This document shows, in pieces, positions 1-6,624 of a stretch of 11,339 bases of DNA. Position numbers and translations under genes: made by a program. Every line of letters starts with the position of its first letter. The first letter of the stretch is position 1. Under the pieces are notes generated by a model. The model ran no database searches, was not told where the DNA came from, and worked only from the letters and a program-made list of their open reading frames with translations. Origin of the DNA: JAVBTR01 sp031556065 (lineage in GTDB: Bacteria; Bacillota; Clostridia; Christensenellales; Aristaeellaceae); NCBI GenBank assembly GCA_031556065.1, contig JAVBTR010000033.1, positions 1 to 11,339 of the forward strand, written 5' to 3'.

Positions 1-1
1 T

Positions 2-8
2 ACCTCCT
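2..8 (-). promoter_or_regulatory. Shine-Dalgarno site for a leftward gene outside the window
   Basis: Read on the minus strand this is AGGAGGT, a full-strength Shine-Dalgarno sequence, lying about 50 bases past the stop of the PNPOx-like gene. Its start codon would fall just left of base 1. This suggests the PNPOx-like gene is followed by another leftward gene, possibly in the same transcript. The gene itself cannot be seen. Confidence 0.5.
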
Positions 9-24
9 AGGGTTTGTTGATGGA

Positions 25-62
25 GTGAGGGGGGGTCTTTCTGCTGAAAGAACCCCCCTCAC
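25..62 (-). terminator. Long hairpin at the end of the PNPOx-like gene (terminator or intercistronic element)
   Basis: Arms at 25-41 and 46-62 pair over 17 positions with a single mismatch (35 against 52) and a 4-base loop. The stem carries a run of seven G against six C. It overlaps the TGA stop of the leftward gene (59-61). On neither strand is it followed by a T-run: leftward it continues TCCATCAACAAACCC, then a Shine-Dalgarno site. It is therefore not a textbook intrinsic terminator. It could be an attenuator or an mRNA-stabilising hairpin between two cotranscribed genes. Confidence 0.5.
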
Positions 63-748
63 GCCTTCCCCCAATGCTTCAGCATAGATATCCTGGCCCC
101 TTTAGGCTTATCCCCGTGCTCCTTATCCAAGCAAGAATAAGTATAAAGCTGTTCGCAGGGCATGTCGGGGCATTGGCCGCAGTGGGTGAAGCCCTTTTGC
201 TGGCAGCAGGCGGCCACGGGGCATTCGCCATGGAAGGGATTGCCGTTGGTTTCGATGCAGCCGCCGCAATGGCAGGGCTCTTTGAAGGAACAATGGTTGC
301 ACAGAAGGCCGCAACGGGATTGGACGGTGAGAGCATCGGCGAGGGAGAATTCAGCCACTTCCCGGTCGATCCAGAGGGAGGTCCGTTCTGGGGTGAATTC
401 GATGATACAATAGGTAGGATCGGTTTCTCCGCCGGGGAAGTGGTTGATAAACCAAGGCTGCCAAAGCTCATGCTTAATGGCTGGGTCGGTACGGAGCCAG
501 GCGGTGCCGATGAGGGTGACGTTATCGCCGCCCTTATGGTAGCAAACGCTGGCTTTGGGGTTGCCACGGATGCGAAGGGCTTTGTTCCCTTCCGTTCCCG
601 AAGAAAAATAGGCCTTGAAGATGCCATCGGTTTTAATGCTGGAAATAGTGGAACAGGAGGGGAAACCGTCTTGATCGATGGTGGCAATATAAGCGTCTTC
701 AGATTCGTTAACGATAATGTTGGCTTTTTCTAAAATGCTTAAATTCAT
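59..748 (-). CDS. Pyridoxamine 5'-phosphate oxidase-fold protein with cysteine-rich DUF3795-like tail
   Basis: This 229-residue protein has two parts. Residues ~1-130 resemble the split-barrel PNPOx/flavin-reductase-like family (general stress protein 26 type): an opening helix, then the AYIATIDQDGFPS strand-turn-strand, a K-A-L-R-I-R-G-N-P stretch and an E-F-T-P edge strand. Such domains bind FMN or F420, but the substrate is unknown here. Residues 146-206 hold 13 cysteines (146, 150, 153, 159, 161, 164, 176, 181, 182, 190, 193, 198, 206), like the DUF3795 zinc- or iron-sulfur-binding module. The protein is probably cytosolic, with no signal peptide. The ATG at 748 has AAAGGAG eight bases upstream (757-763). 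It is divergent from the MATE gene with about 90 bases between the two starts. The fold assignment is fairly safe; the reaction is not known. Confidence 0.85.
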   Translation of the reverse strand: MNLSILEKANIIVNESEDAYIATIDQDGFPSCSTISSIKTDGIFKAYFSSGTEGNKALRIRGNPKASVCYHKGGDNVTLIGTAWLRTDPAIKHELWQPWFINHFPGGETDPTYCIIEFTPERTSLWIDREVAEFSLADALTVQSRCGLLCNHCSFKEPCHCGGCIETNGNPFHGECPVAACCQQKGFTHCGQCPDMPCEQLYTYSCLDKEHGDKPKGARISMLKHWGKA

Positions 749-788
749 TGGTATTTCTCCTTTAGCTGTTTTGCTTTATTTTACTTTA

Positions 789-818
789 TTGAACATGACA
801 ACACCATGGCGTGTTCAA
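789..818. promoter_or_regulatory. Inverted repeat in the divergent PNPOx/MATE intergenic region
   Basis: TTGAACA (789-795) and TGTTCAA (812-818) form a perfect 7-base inverted repeat with a 16-base spacer that includes the palindrome CCATGG. It lies between two divergent starts, where a shared operator could sit, for example for a TetR- or MarR-type regulator of the pump. No clear -35/-10 pair was found on the MATE strand. On the minus strand TTGTCA (-35-like) is present but its -10 partner is weak. This is a weak call. Confidence 0.2.
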
Positions 819-837
819 ATCCATTAAAGAGGCGTTT

Positions 838-2172
838 ATGCAAAGAATGACTGAGGGCAATCTGTTTGCCAAGCTGCTTAAGTATACCATTCCGCTTATT
901 CTGGGCAATATTTTGCAATTGACGTACAACGCGGTCGATTCCATTGTAGTAGGGAAGTTTGTGGGAGAGGAGGCCTTGGCGGCTGTCAGCGCGGCCAACC
1001 CGGTGCTGACCATCTTCGTGCTGGGGGTATCGGGCATCAGCATGGGTGCATCGGTGCTGATGAGCCAATTCTTCGGGGCCGGAGAAAATGCAAAACTAAA
1101 GAAAGAGTTGGCCACCACGCTATTGTTTGGGGCGGCCTGTTCGGTTTTACTGCTGGGGCTGGGGGTGATGTTCGCCCGGCAAATTCTTTACCTAATGAAT
1201 GTACCAGCGGAGATTATGACCACGGCGGAAGGGTATCTCCGGATCATTTTCGTAGGCTTTGTTTTTACGTTTTTATATAATATTATGGCCTTCGCCCTGC
1301 GCAGTGTTGGGGATTCAAAAACCCCTATGCTGTTTCTGGGTGTTGCGGCAGTAAGCAATATTGGGCTGGATTTGCTGTTTGTATGTGTGTTCCGCATGGG
1401 CGTATGGGGGGCGGCCTGGGCTACGGTCATGGCCCAGGGGCTTTCCATGGGCCTGTGCTTTTACTACGTGAACCGGAAGATTCCCTTACTAAAATTACGT
1501 ATGGCAGACATCAAATTGGATAAGCTCCTTTTAAAAGAAACGCTGAAGAGCGGCTCCATTACGGCGCTGCAGCAAAGCTGCCAGCCTATTGGGAAGGTGT
1601 TTATCCAATCGGTGATTAATGCCCAGGGGATCACCGCCATGGCTGCCTTTAACGCGGTTTGCCGGGTGGACGATTTTGCCTGTATCCCAGCACAGAGCAT
1701 TGGGCTGGCTTTGATGACAGCTGTAGCCCAGAACCGGGGCGCGGGAAAGCAAGACCGGGTCCAAGAAAGCTTTCGCAAGGGAATGCTGTTGGAGCTATGC
1801 TATTTCCCCTTTATTTTTTTAATGACGTTGGGTTTTAAAACCCCCATCATGAACCTTTTCGCGCCCCATCCGGGGGCGGAAATGATCACCATAGGGGTAA
1901 GCTATTTAAGCATAAAAGCCTTTTTCTTTGTGATGCCTTGTATTACCAACGGTTTGCAAGGTTACTTTCGGGGCATGGGCAAAATGACCTTGACCCTGAT
2001 TGCCACGCTGATCCAGATCACCTTAAGGGTGATCGTAACCATCCTTTTAGTGCCCAGGAGCGGCATTTCCGGCGAAGCCTACGCCTGCTTTGTGGGCTGG
2101 ATGGCCATGACGGTGTTTGAAATGGGGTATTACTTTATTGCTTTCTCCAAGCAGAGGGCGATAGCAGAATAA
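838..2172 (+). CDS. MATE-family multidrug efflux transporter
   Basis: This 444-residue polytopic membrane protein has about 12 hydrophobic segments in two similar halves, the size and layout of MATE (multi-antimicrobial extrusion) transporters. These export drugs or cationic metabolites in exchange for Na+ or H+. The N-terminus, MTEGNLFAKLLKYTIPLILG, and the following NILQLTYNAVDSIVVGKFVG-like stretch are characteristic of Clostridial family members. The ATG at 838 is chosen because AGAGG lies at 828-832 and the family normally begins close to the M-T-E-G motif. An in-frame GTG at 811 has no ribosome binding site and would add nine unlikely residues. The gene ends inside the 3' end of trkH on the other strand, with 38 bases shared. 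The substrate cannot be told from sequence. Confidence 0.93.
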   Translation: MQRMTEGNLFAKLLKYTIPLILGNILQLTYNAVDSIVVGKFVGEEALAAVSAANPVLTIFVLGVSGISMGASVLMSQFFGAGENAKLKKELATTLLFGAACSVLLLGLGVMFARQILYLMNVPAEIMTTAEGYLRIIFVGFVFTFLYNIMAFALRSVGDSKTPMLFLGVAAVSNIGLDLLFVCVFRMGVWGAAWATVMAQGLSMGLCFYYVNRKIPLLKLRMADIKLDKLLLKETLKSGSITALQQSCQPIGKVFIQSVINAQGITAMAAFNAVCRVDDFACIPAQSIGLALMTAVAQNRGAGKQDRVQESFRKGMLLELCYFPFIFLMTLGFKTPIMNLFAPHPGAEMITIGVSYLSIKAFFFVMPCITNGLQGYFRGMGKMTLTLIATLIQITLRVIVTILLVPRSGISGEAYACFVGWMAMTVFEMGYYFIAFSKQRAIAE

Positions 2173-3583
2173 GGAAAGGGAAAATCTCCAGCCTGCCTGC
2201 CAGCATGAGAAACGATAAAACAAACTTTGAAAAATTGCTGTAGCCGCCGAATGTACCTGCGGGGCCAACCATGGCAAAACCAGGGCCAACGTTATTCATA
2301 CAAGTGATAGAGGCGGTCATATTGGTGGCAAAATCGTGAATCCCATCCAGCGAAACCAAGGTGGCACCAATAAACATCAGCGCGCAATAGAGGAAAAAGT
2401 AAATGGCCACATTGAACAGCATGGATTCCTCCATGCCCTTGCTTTCAAAGCGTACCACCTGGGTTTTCCGGGGCTGAAACATTTGGTGAACCGCCCGGCG
2501 GGCCGCCTTAATTAATATGCCAAAGCGCACTACCTTAAGGCCACCGGCGGTAGAGCCTGCGCAGCCGCCAATAAGCATAACGAACAAGAGAAGCATTTTA
2601 GCCGCTTCCGGCCACATATCGAAATTGGTGGTGGCATAGCCGGTGGTAGAAATAATACTGGCCACCTGAAAAGCGCCATGCTCAAGCGCCGCAGAAACCG
2701 ATTGATAGAGGGGATAAACAATCACGGTTACCAGCAGGGTGCAAACAAGCACAATAGCCCCAAACCAATGAAGCTCTTCCATGTGAAGGGCTTCTTTCCA
2801 TGAGCCCATGACCAGTTTATAGTAAAACGCGAAGTTCACCCCGAACAAGAGCATGGCAATGGTAATAATCCAATGAATAACAGCGGAATCGAAATAGCCA
2901 ACAGACTGGGCATAATTGGCAAAGCCGCCTGTGCCTGCCGTTCCCAAGCTAAAAACAAACGCATCATAGGGCCCCATTCCCGCAAGCATGAGAAGGACGA
3001 CCAAAAAAGCAGTCATGCCCCCATAGATTAGATACAGTATCTTGGCCGTATCCCCCATTTTAGGCACCAGCTTGGAAAGGCTGGGCCCGGGGCTTTCCGC
3101 TTTGGCCAGCAGGGCTGTGCGGCCTGTGACCTTGGGAAGGATGGCCAGGGTAAAGATCAGAATACCCATACCGCCGATCCAGTGGGTGAAGCTGCGCCAC
3201 ATCATCACACCCCGGGGCTGGTTAAGGAAATGGGTCATAACCGTGGCGCCGGTGGTGGTAAAGCCGGAGGCGGATTCGAAGAACGCGTCAAAGAAATTGG
3301 GCAGCAGGCCGCTTAGCATTATAGGAACGGCACCGCAAAGGGAAAGGATGATCCAGGCCACGGCCACAATCATGAAGCCCTCCCGGAGCTTAAGGTTTTT
3401 ATCTTTGGGTTTAACAAACACATGAATAGGCAAGCCAATTAAAAGCATGGGAAGTATGGTCCAGATAAAGGCCATGGCATCCCCATCGCCATAATAAAGG
3501 GCCACTAAAAGGCTGGGAATCATAAGCAGTGCTTCAATAAGCACCAATTCCCCCTGGATTTTGAGCATCAGTTTTATGTTCAC
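2135..3583 (-). CDS. trkH: TrkH-family potassium uptake channel subunit
   Basis: This 482-residue membrane subunit of the Trk/Ktr K+ uptake system transports K+ under control of its cytosolic TrkA partner. Four pore-loop motifs with the filter glycine are visible: TTTGAT (109-114), TAGTGG (215-220), STTGYAT (312-318) and NNVGPG (430-435). The C-terminus, GRLEIFPFLILLSPSAWRK, matches the usual family ending, so the gene is complete. The GTG start at 3583 overlaps the trkA stop as GTGA, which implies translational coupling. AGGT lies about ten bases upstream inside trkA. An open frame reaches back to 3706, but its first 41 residues are out-of-frame trkA sequence. The last 38 bases overlap the 3' end of the MATE gene on the opposite strand. 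No terminator is visible after it. Confidence 0.95.
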   Translation of the reverse strand: MNIKLMLKIQGELVLIEALLMIPSLLVALYYGDGDAMAFIWTILPMLLIGLPIHVFVKPKDKNLKLREGFMIVAVAWIILSLCGAVPIMLSGLLPNFFDAFFESASGFTTTGATVMTHFLNQPRGVMMWRSFTHWIGGMGILIFTLAILPKVTGRTALLAKAESPGPSLSKLVPKMGDTAKILYLIYGGMTAFLVVLLMLAGMGPYDAFVFSLGTAGTGGFANYAQSVGYFDSAVIHWIITIAMLLFGVNFAFYYKLVMGSWKEALHMEELHWFGAIVLVCTLLVTVIVYPLYQSVSAALEHGAFQVASIISTTGYATTNFDMWPEAAKMLLLFVMLIGGCAGSTAGGLKVVRFGILIKAARRAVHQMFQPRKTQVVRFESKGMEESMLFNVAIYFFLYCALMFIGATLVSLDGIHDFATNMTASITCMNNVGPGFAMVGPAGTFGGYSNFSKFVLSFLMLAGRLEIFPFLILLSPSAWRKQ

Positions 3584-4938
3584 CGTTCGATTACCTCGTT
3601 CAAGTCCGAAATCCCGGTACCCTCCACCACAATGATCACGCTGTCCCCGGCTTCGATATGATCGCCGCCAAAGGGAATGGTAATGCGGCCATTGCGTACA
3701 ATGCACACCACCAGGGTGCCCTTTTTCATTTTCAAGTCTTTGAGGGGCACGCCAATGTAGGGCTCATCCACCATGGCGATAAACTCCAGCGCCTCCGCCT
3801 TGCCCCCCATCAGCTGGTAAACCTTTTCAACCGCCGTGCCGATACCGCCCTCATGGGCGCGGACGTAGCGCAGAATCGTATCGCAGACTATGGCTTTGGG
3901 GCTAACAATGCTATCCAGGTTCAGCCGGTGAATTACTTCCTTATCGGTAATGCGGTTGTTTTTCACCACCACCTTTTGCACCCCACGGGTGGCTGCGTAA
4001 AGGCCGGTAAGAAGGTTTTCTTCATCCCTGTTGCTAAGGGCGATAAAGGCATCGGTGCTGTCCAGCCCTTCCTGCTGCAATAAATCTTGATCGGAGGCGT
4101 CGCCGCAGATAATGCTGGCTTCCGGCAAGCTTTCAGATAGGCTCACGGCCTTTTCCTCGTTAATTTCGATGATGGTAATGTTCATGCCAAGGGGCATAAG
4201 CATTTTAGCCAGGTAGTAGGAAATGCGGCCGCCGCCCATCATGGTAATGTTTTTAATCTTCCCATGAATGCGGCCCAAATGCCGGAAATAGGCGGTAATA
4301 TTAACGATATCCCCCGCCACATGAACCGTATCATCCAGATGGATAATGGTATCCCCATCAGGTATAATGACCTCTTCGCCCCGCTCGATGGCAGCATAGA
4401 GAACCACGGCCTGATGGTTCTTTTTTAAATCTTTAATAGGGATGCCGATGATGGGATCCCCCTCGTTAACGTGAAAGGCCACCATTTCCACCCGGCCCTT
4501 GGCGAAGGATTCAATGTTCATGGCGAAGGGGAAACGGAGCAGGCGGCTGATTTCAAGGGCAGTGGCCCGCTCAGGGTTCACAGCCATGTCGATATCGAGC
4601 TCTTGCTGCAGAAGATTAAGGCTCTCATGGTATTCAGGATCCCGTATACGGGCAATGGCATATTTTGCGCCCAGCTTTTTGCTGATCAGGGCGCAGAGCA
4701 TGTTAATTTCATCGCTGGCTGTAGCTGCAAGCAGCACATCGGCTTTTTCCACCTGGGCTTCGATAAGGGTCTGGGCATTGGCGCCATTGCCCTTTAAAGT
4801 CATGACATCCAGGGTATCCTGGCTCTTTTTTAAGACGGACTCGCTCTTATCCACGATGACCACATCATGGCCCTCCAGAGCCAAATGCTCGGACAGCATG
4901 TGCCCCACTTTGCCATCGCCCACCACTAAAATACGCAT
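3580..4938 (-). CDS. trkA: Trk potassium system NAD-binding regulatory subunit TrkA
   Basis: This 452-residue peripheral cytosolic subunit gates TrkH in response to bound nucleotide. It is the duplicated form of the family: RCK_N-RCK_C twice. The first Rossmann motif is GDGKVG at 7-12, after MRILVV and before the acidic strand end at D30. The second is GGGRIS at 235-240, with E258 closing the second strand. The RCK_C-like modules show the G-x-P-I-K-D-L pattern near 165-171 and a V-P-L-K-D-L copy in the C-terminal quarter. ATG at 4938 is chosen because GGAGGG at 4949-4954 lies ten bases before it and the protein then begins directly with the Rossmann strand. A longer frame from 4959 would place that site inside the coding region. 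It is cotranscribed with trkH. Confidence 0.95.
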   Translation of the reverse strand: MRILVVGDGKVGHMLSEHLALEGHDVVIVDKSESVLKKSQDTLDVMTLKGNGANAQTLIEAQVEKADVLLAATASDEINMLCALISKKLGAKYAIARIRDPEYHESLNLLQQELDIDMAVNPERATALEISRLLRFPFAMNIESFAKGRVEMVAFHVNEGDPIIGIPIKDLKKNHQAVVLYAAIERGEEVIIPDGDTIIHLDDTVHVAGDIVNITAYFRHLGRIHGKIKNITMMGGGRISYYLAKMLMPLGMNITIIEINEEKAVSLSESLPEASIICGDASDQDLLQQEGLDSTDAFIALSNRDEENLLTGLYAATRGVQKVVVKNNRITDKEVIHRLNLDSIVSPKAIVCDTILRYVRAHEGGIGTAVEKVYQLMGGKAEALEFIAMVDEPYIGVPLKDLKMKKGTLVVCIVRNGRITIPFGGDHIEAGDSVIIVVEGTGISDLNEVIER

Positions 4939-4970
4939 GTCAAAAATTCCCTCCATCAAAATACGAATTT

Positions 4971-4998
4971 ATTGTAGCACATTTTTGCTGTTATGCAA
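4971..4998 (-). promoter_or_regulatory. Extended -10 promoter of the trkA-trkH operon
   Basis: On the minus strand TTGCAT (4993-4998) is followed after 16 bases by TACAAT (4971-4976). A TG dinucleotide one base before the -10 (TGCTACAAT) gives an extended -10 element. Transcription would start about 25 bases before the trkA start codon, leaving a short leader that contains the GGAGGG ribosome site. Confidence 0.6.
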
Positions 4999-5009
4999 TA
5001 AGGAAGAAC

Positions 5010-5060
5010 GCCGGGACGCTGTCCCCGACCCTGCCAAAGGGCTATGCCCTTGGGTATCCC
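5010..5060. repeat. GC-rich double hairpin in intergenic DNA, possible REP-like element
   Basis: Two adjacent small hairpins are visible: GGGAC-gct-GTCCC (5013-5025), and CCAAAGGGC-tat-GCCCTTGG (5034-5053), which pairs over eight bases with one bulged A. Their base composition contrasts with the AT-rich flanks. Short palindromic GC-rich blocks of this kind are often dispersed intergenic repeats. Only one copy is in the window, so repetition cannot be shown. From 5061 to 5140 I see nothing further. Confidence 0.3.
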
Positions 5061-5146
5061 AGCATCGTGGGGATAAAGCAGAAAAGCCTTTACTGAGGTT
5101 AAAGGTATTTTTTTGTGTCCTAACACGAAACAATGATCAAGAAATA

Positions 5147-5160
5147 CGAACATACGTTCT
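5147..5160 (+). promoter_or_regulatory. LexA (SOS) box, near-consensus, upstream of the -35
   Basis: CGAACATACGTTCT matches the Gram-positive LexA/DinR consensus CGAACRNRYGTTYC at every position except the last base. The core GAAC-N4-GTTC (5148-5159) is perfect. It abuts the -35 hexamer of the following promoter, sharing one base. LexA bound here would be expected to block RNA polymerase until DNA damage triggers its self-cleavage. Confidence 0.7.
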
Positions 5161-5188
5161 TGACTTTTGGTTTTTATATGGCTATAAT
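5160..5188 (+). promoter_or_regulatory. Strong vegetative promoter of the tail-fibre/RHS operon
   Basis: TTGACT (5160-5165), a 17-base spacer and a perfect TATAAT (5183-5188) make a near-consensus sigma-A/sigma-70 promoter. The predicted start is near 5195, giving a leader of about 35 bases before the 13-codon ORF. It is bracketed by two LexA-like palindromes, so it is probably strong but repressed. Confidence 0.85.
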
Positions 5189-5189
5189 G

Positions 5190-5203
5190 AGAATGAACGT
5201 TCG
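5190..5203 (+). promoter_or_regulatory. Second, degenerate LexA-like box over the transcription start
   Basis: AGAATGAACGTTCG fits the same LexA consensus with mismatches at the first, fifth and last positions (GAAT instead of GAAC in the left half, intact GTTC in the right half). Its centre is 43 bases, about four helical turns, from the centre of the upstream box, so both would lie on the same face of the helix. The overlapping perfect palindrome GAACGTTC (5195-5202) has the wrong spacing for LexA. Confidence 0.4.
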
Positions 5204-5230
5204 CTTATCTCTATTCAGGAGGAACTTAAA

Positions 5231-5272
5231 ATGGAAGGAAACACATTCGAAAAAGGAGGACAACCCTTATGA
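5231..5272 (+). CDS. 13-codon leader ORF translationally coupled to the tail gene
   Basis: ATG at 5231 follows AGGAGG (5217-5222) with an eight-base gap, an excellent ribosome site. It encodes MEGNTFEKGGQPL and stops at TGA 5270-5272, which overlaps the ATG of the next gene as ATGA. It contains the next gene's own Shine-Dalgarno site (5254-5258). There is no run of a single amino acid of the attenuation kind. It may be a coupling leader that helps load ribosomes onto the tail gene, or the vestige of a larger upstream gene. No homologous family is recognised. Confidence 0.5.
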   Translation: MEGNTFEKGGQPL

Positions 5273-6624
5273 AAACAGGATGGGGACATGTCATAAACGA
5301 AAACGGCGTAGATGAGTACTTTGCGCCAAACACACTGGCGCCACAGGTGCTTATGGCAGAGGATGGCCCAACGTTGATTGACGCGCTGGCAGAAAAAATT
5401 GAAAACCGGTATGCGGTCATTGAAACGGCCCATATTCAGGAAGCTGCTATTGTATCGGCACTGATTGAAAATGGCGCCATTGAGGATGTACACATTAAGG
5501 AAGCGGCTATATCCACAGCCAAGATACGCGATCTAAAAGCAGAAGTGCTCAATGCAGTCATTGCAAACCTGGATGAGGTCATTGCAGGTACCGTACAAAC
5601 CAACGAGCTGTACAGCAAGATCATCATGGCCGTGTCCGGGGAGATTCGAGAGGTGATAGCCGGCGATGTACAGACCAATACACTGTATGCCAATATCATC
5701 GAGGCCGTATGTGCAGATTTGGAAAAGCTGGCAGCAAGCGAGATCATAACCCCTGTGCTGGAAGCTGTAGCAGCGGATATTGATAAGCTGGATGCGGGGG
5801 TACTGTATGCCCAGGTTATTGATGCTGTGAATGCGGATATAAAGCAATTAACCGCAAGCCATCTATATGCCAGCTTGGCAGATATAAGCAAAGCCACTTT
5901 AAAGGATGCGCAAATCGATTTTGCACAGGTGCAGGACCTGATCGCAGGGAAGGCCATTATCACCAAAGGGGTTGGGGACAAGCTGGAGATTGCCCGGTTG
6001 GCGGTAACGGAGGCCAACATGGTAAGCCTAACAACGGGCGAACTGATCGTAAAAGGCATTGATGGGCTATTTTACACCATTACGGTAGATGATCAAGGGA
6101 ATATCAAGCCGGAATTAAAGACCATTACCGGAGAGAACGTAGAAGACGCCAGTCTTGGCGGGGAAAAGATTATCGAAAACAGCATTACGGCCACCCAGCT
6201 TAATGTGCAAGAGATTTTCGCCAACAGCGCCCTGGTAGGTGCGATTACGGCCCAGAACCTGGATGTGGCAACCCTGTTTGCCGACGATGCTTTTATCGGT
6301 GAGTTGGAAACACACCTCATTCAAAGCGACTACCTTTCAGTGGTTATTCAAAAAGCACCTGAGCTATTTGAAAGCCTGAGCATGTTTTTCGATTTTACCA
6401 CCAAGGGGCTTATTATCCGCCAGCCAGACAGTGAGGTTTCCGTCAGGCTCAGCGATGCGGAGCTGGGCTTCTACCAGTCGGAGCAGCGGGTGGCGTACAT
6501 ATCCAACAGCCAGTTAAATATTGGCAGAGCAAAGGTAGATAGCACCTTGGCTATCGGTAGCCATCAATGGATTACAGAGCCCAGCGGCGGGCTATCACTT
6601 GTTTGGATAGGAGATGAAATTTAA
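5269..6624 (+). CDS. Phage minor tail/fibre-like structural protein with 24-residue repeats
   Basis: This 451-residue protein has no signal peptide or membrane segment. It resembles the C-terminal half of siphovirus tail-tip (minor structural) proteins. Residues ~52-90 have I-x-E-A-A-I repeats. Residues ~92-205 hold about five units with the pattern L-Y-A-x-I-I-x-A-V-x-A-D-I, period about 24, as in trimeric fibre shafts. Residues 285-350 carry the I-T-G-E-N-V / I-T-A-T-Q-L-N-V pattern of prophage tail proteins. The C-terminus, WITEPSGGLSLVWIG, is a typical ending for them. The peptidase-like N-terminal domain that usually attaches such proteins to a phage tail is absent; only ~50 residues precede the repeats. 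The ATG at 5269 is preceded by AAAAGGAGGA (5251-5260). The stop overlaps the next start (TAATG). Confidence 0.75.
   Translation: MKTGWGHVINENGVDEYFAPNTLAPQVLMAEDGPTLIDALAEKIENRYAVIETAHIQEAAIVSALIENGAIEDVHIKEAAISTAKIRDLKAEVLNAVIANLDEVIAGTVQTNELYSKIIMAVSGEIREVIAGDVQTNTLYANIIEAVCADLEKLAASEIITPVLEAVAADIDKLDAGVLYAQVIDAVNADIKQLTASHLYASLADISKATLKDAQIDFAQVQDLIAGKAIITKGVGDKLEIARLAVTEANMVSLTTGELIVKGIDGLFYTITVDDQGNIKPELKTITGENVEDASLGGEKIIENSITATQLNVQEIFANSALVGAITAQNLDVATLFADDAFIGELETHLIQSDYLSVVIQKAPELFESLSMFFDFTTKGLIIRQPDSEVSVRLSDAELGFYQSEQRVAYISNSQLNIGRAKVDSTLAIGSHQWITEPSGGLSLVWIGDEI

Noticed and set aside
74..733. Long rightward open frame opposite the PNPOx-like gene
   Set aside because: It is the antisense shadow of a gene with a clear family match. 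It has no ribosome site and a low-complexity Gly/Ala-rich product.
811..837. GTG start nine codons upstream in the MATE gene
   Set aside because: There is no ribosome site before it. The ATG at 838 has AGAGG at a workable distance and gives the family's usual N-terminus.
3584..3706. 41-codon N-terminal extension of trkH
   Set aside because: It reads trkA coding sequence in another frame, and the product is not TrkH-like until the GTG at 3583.
4499..5272. 257-codon rightward frame crossing the trkA start and the SOS promoter
   Set aside because: Most of it is antisense to trkA and it runs through promoter DNA. Only its last 13 codons, with their own ribosome site, were kept as a leader ORF.
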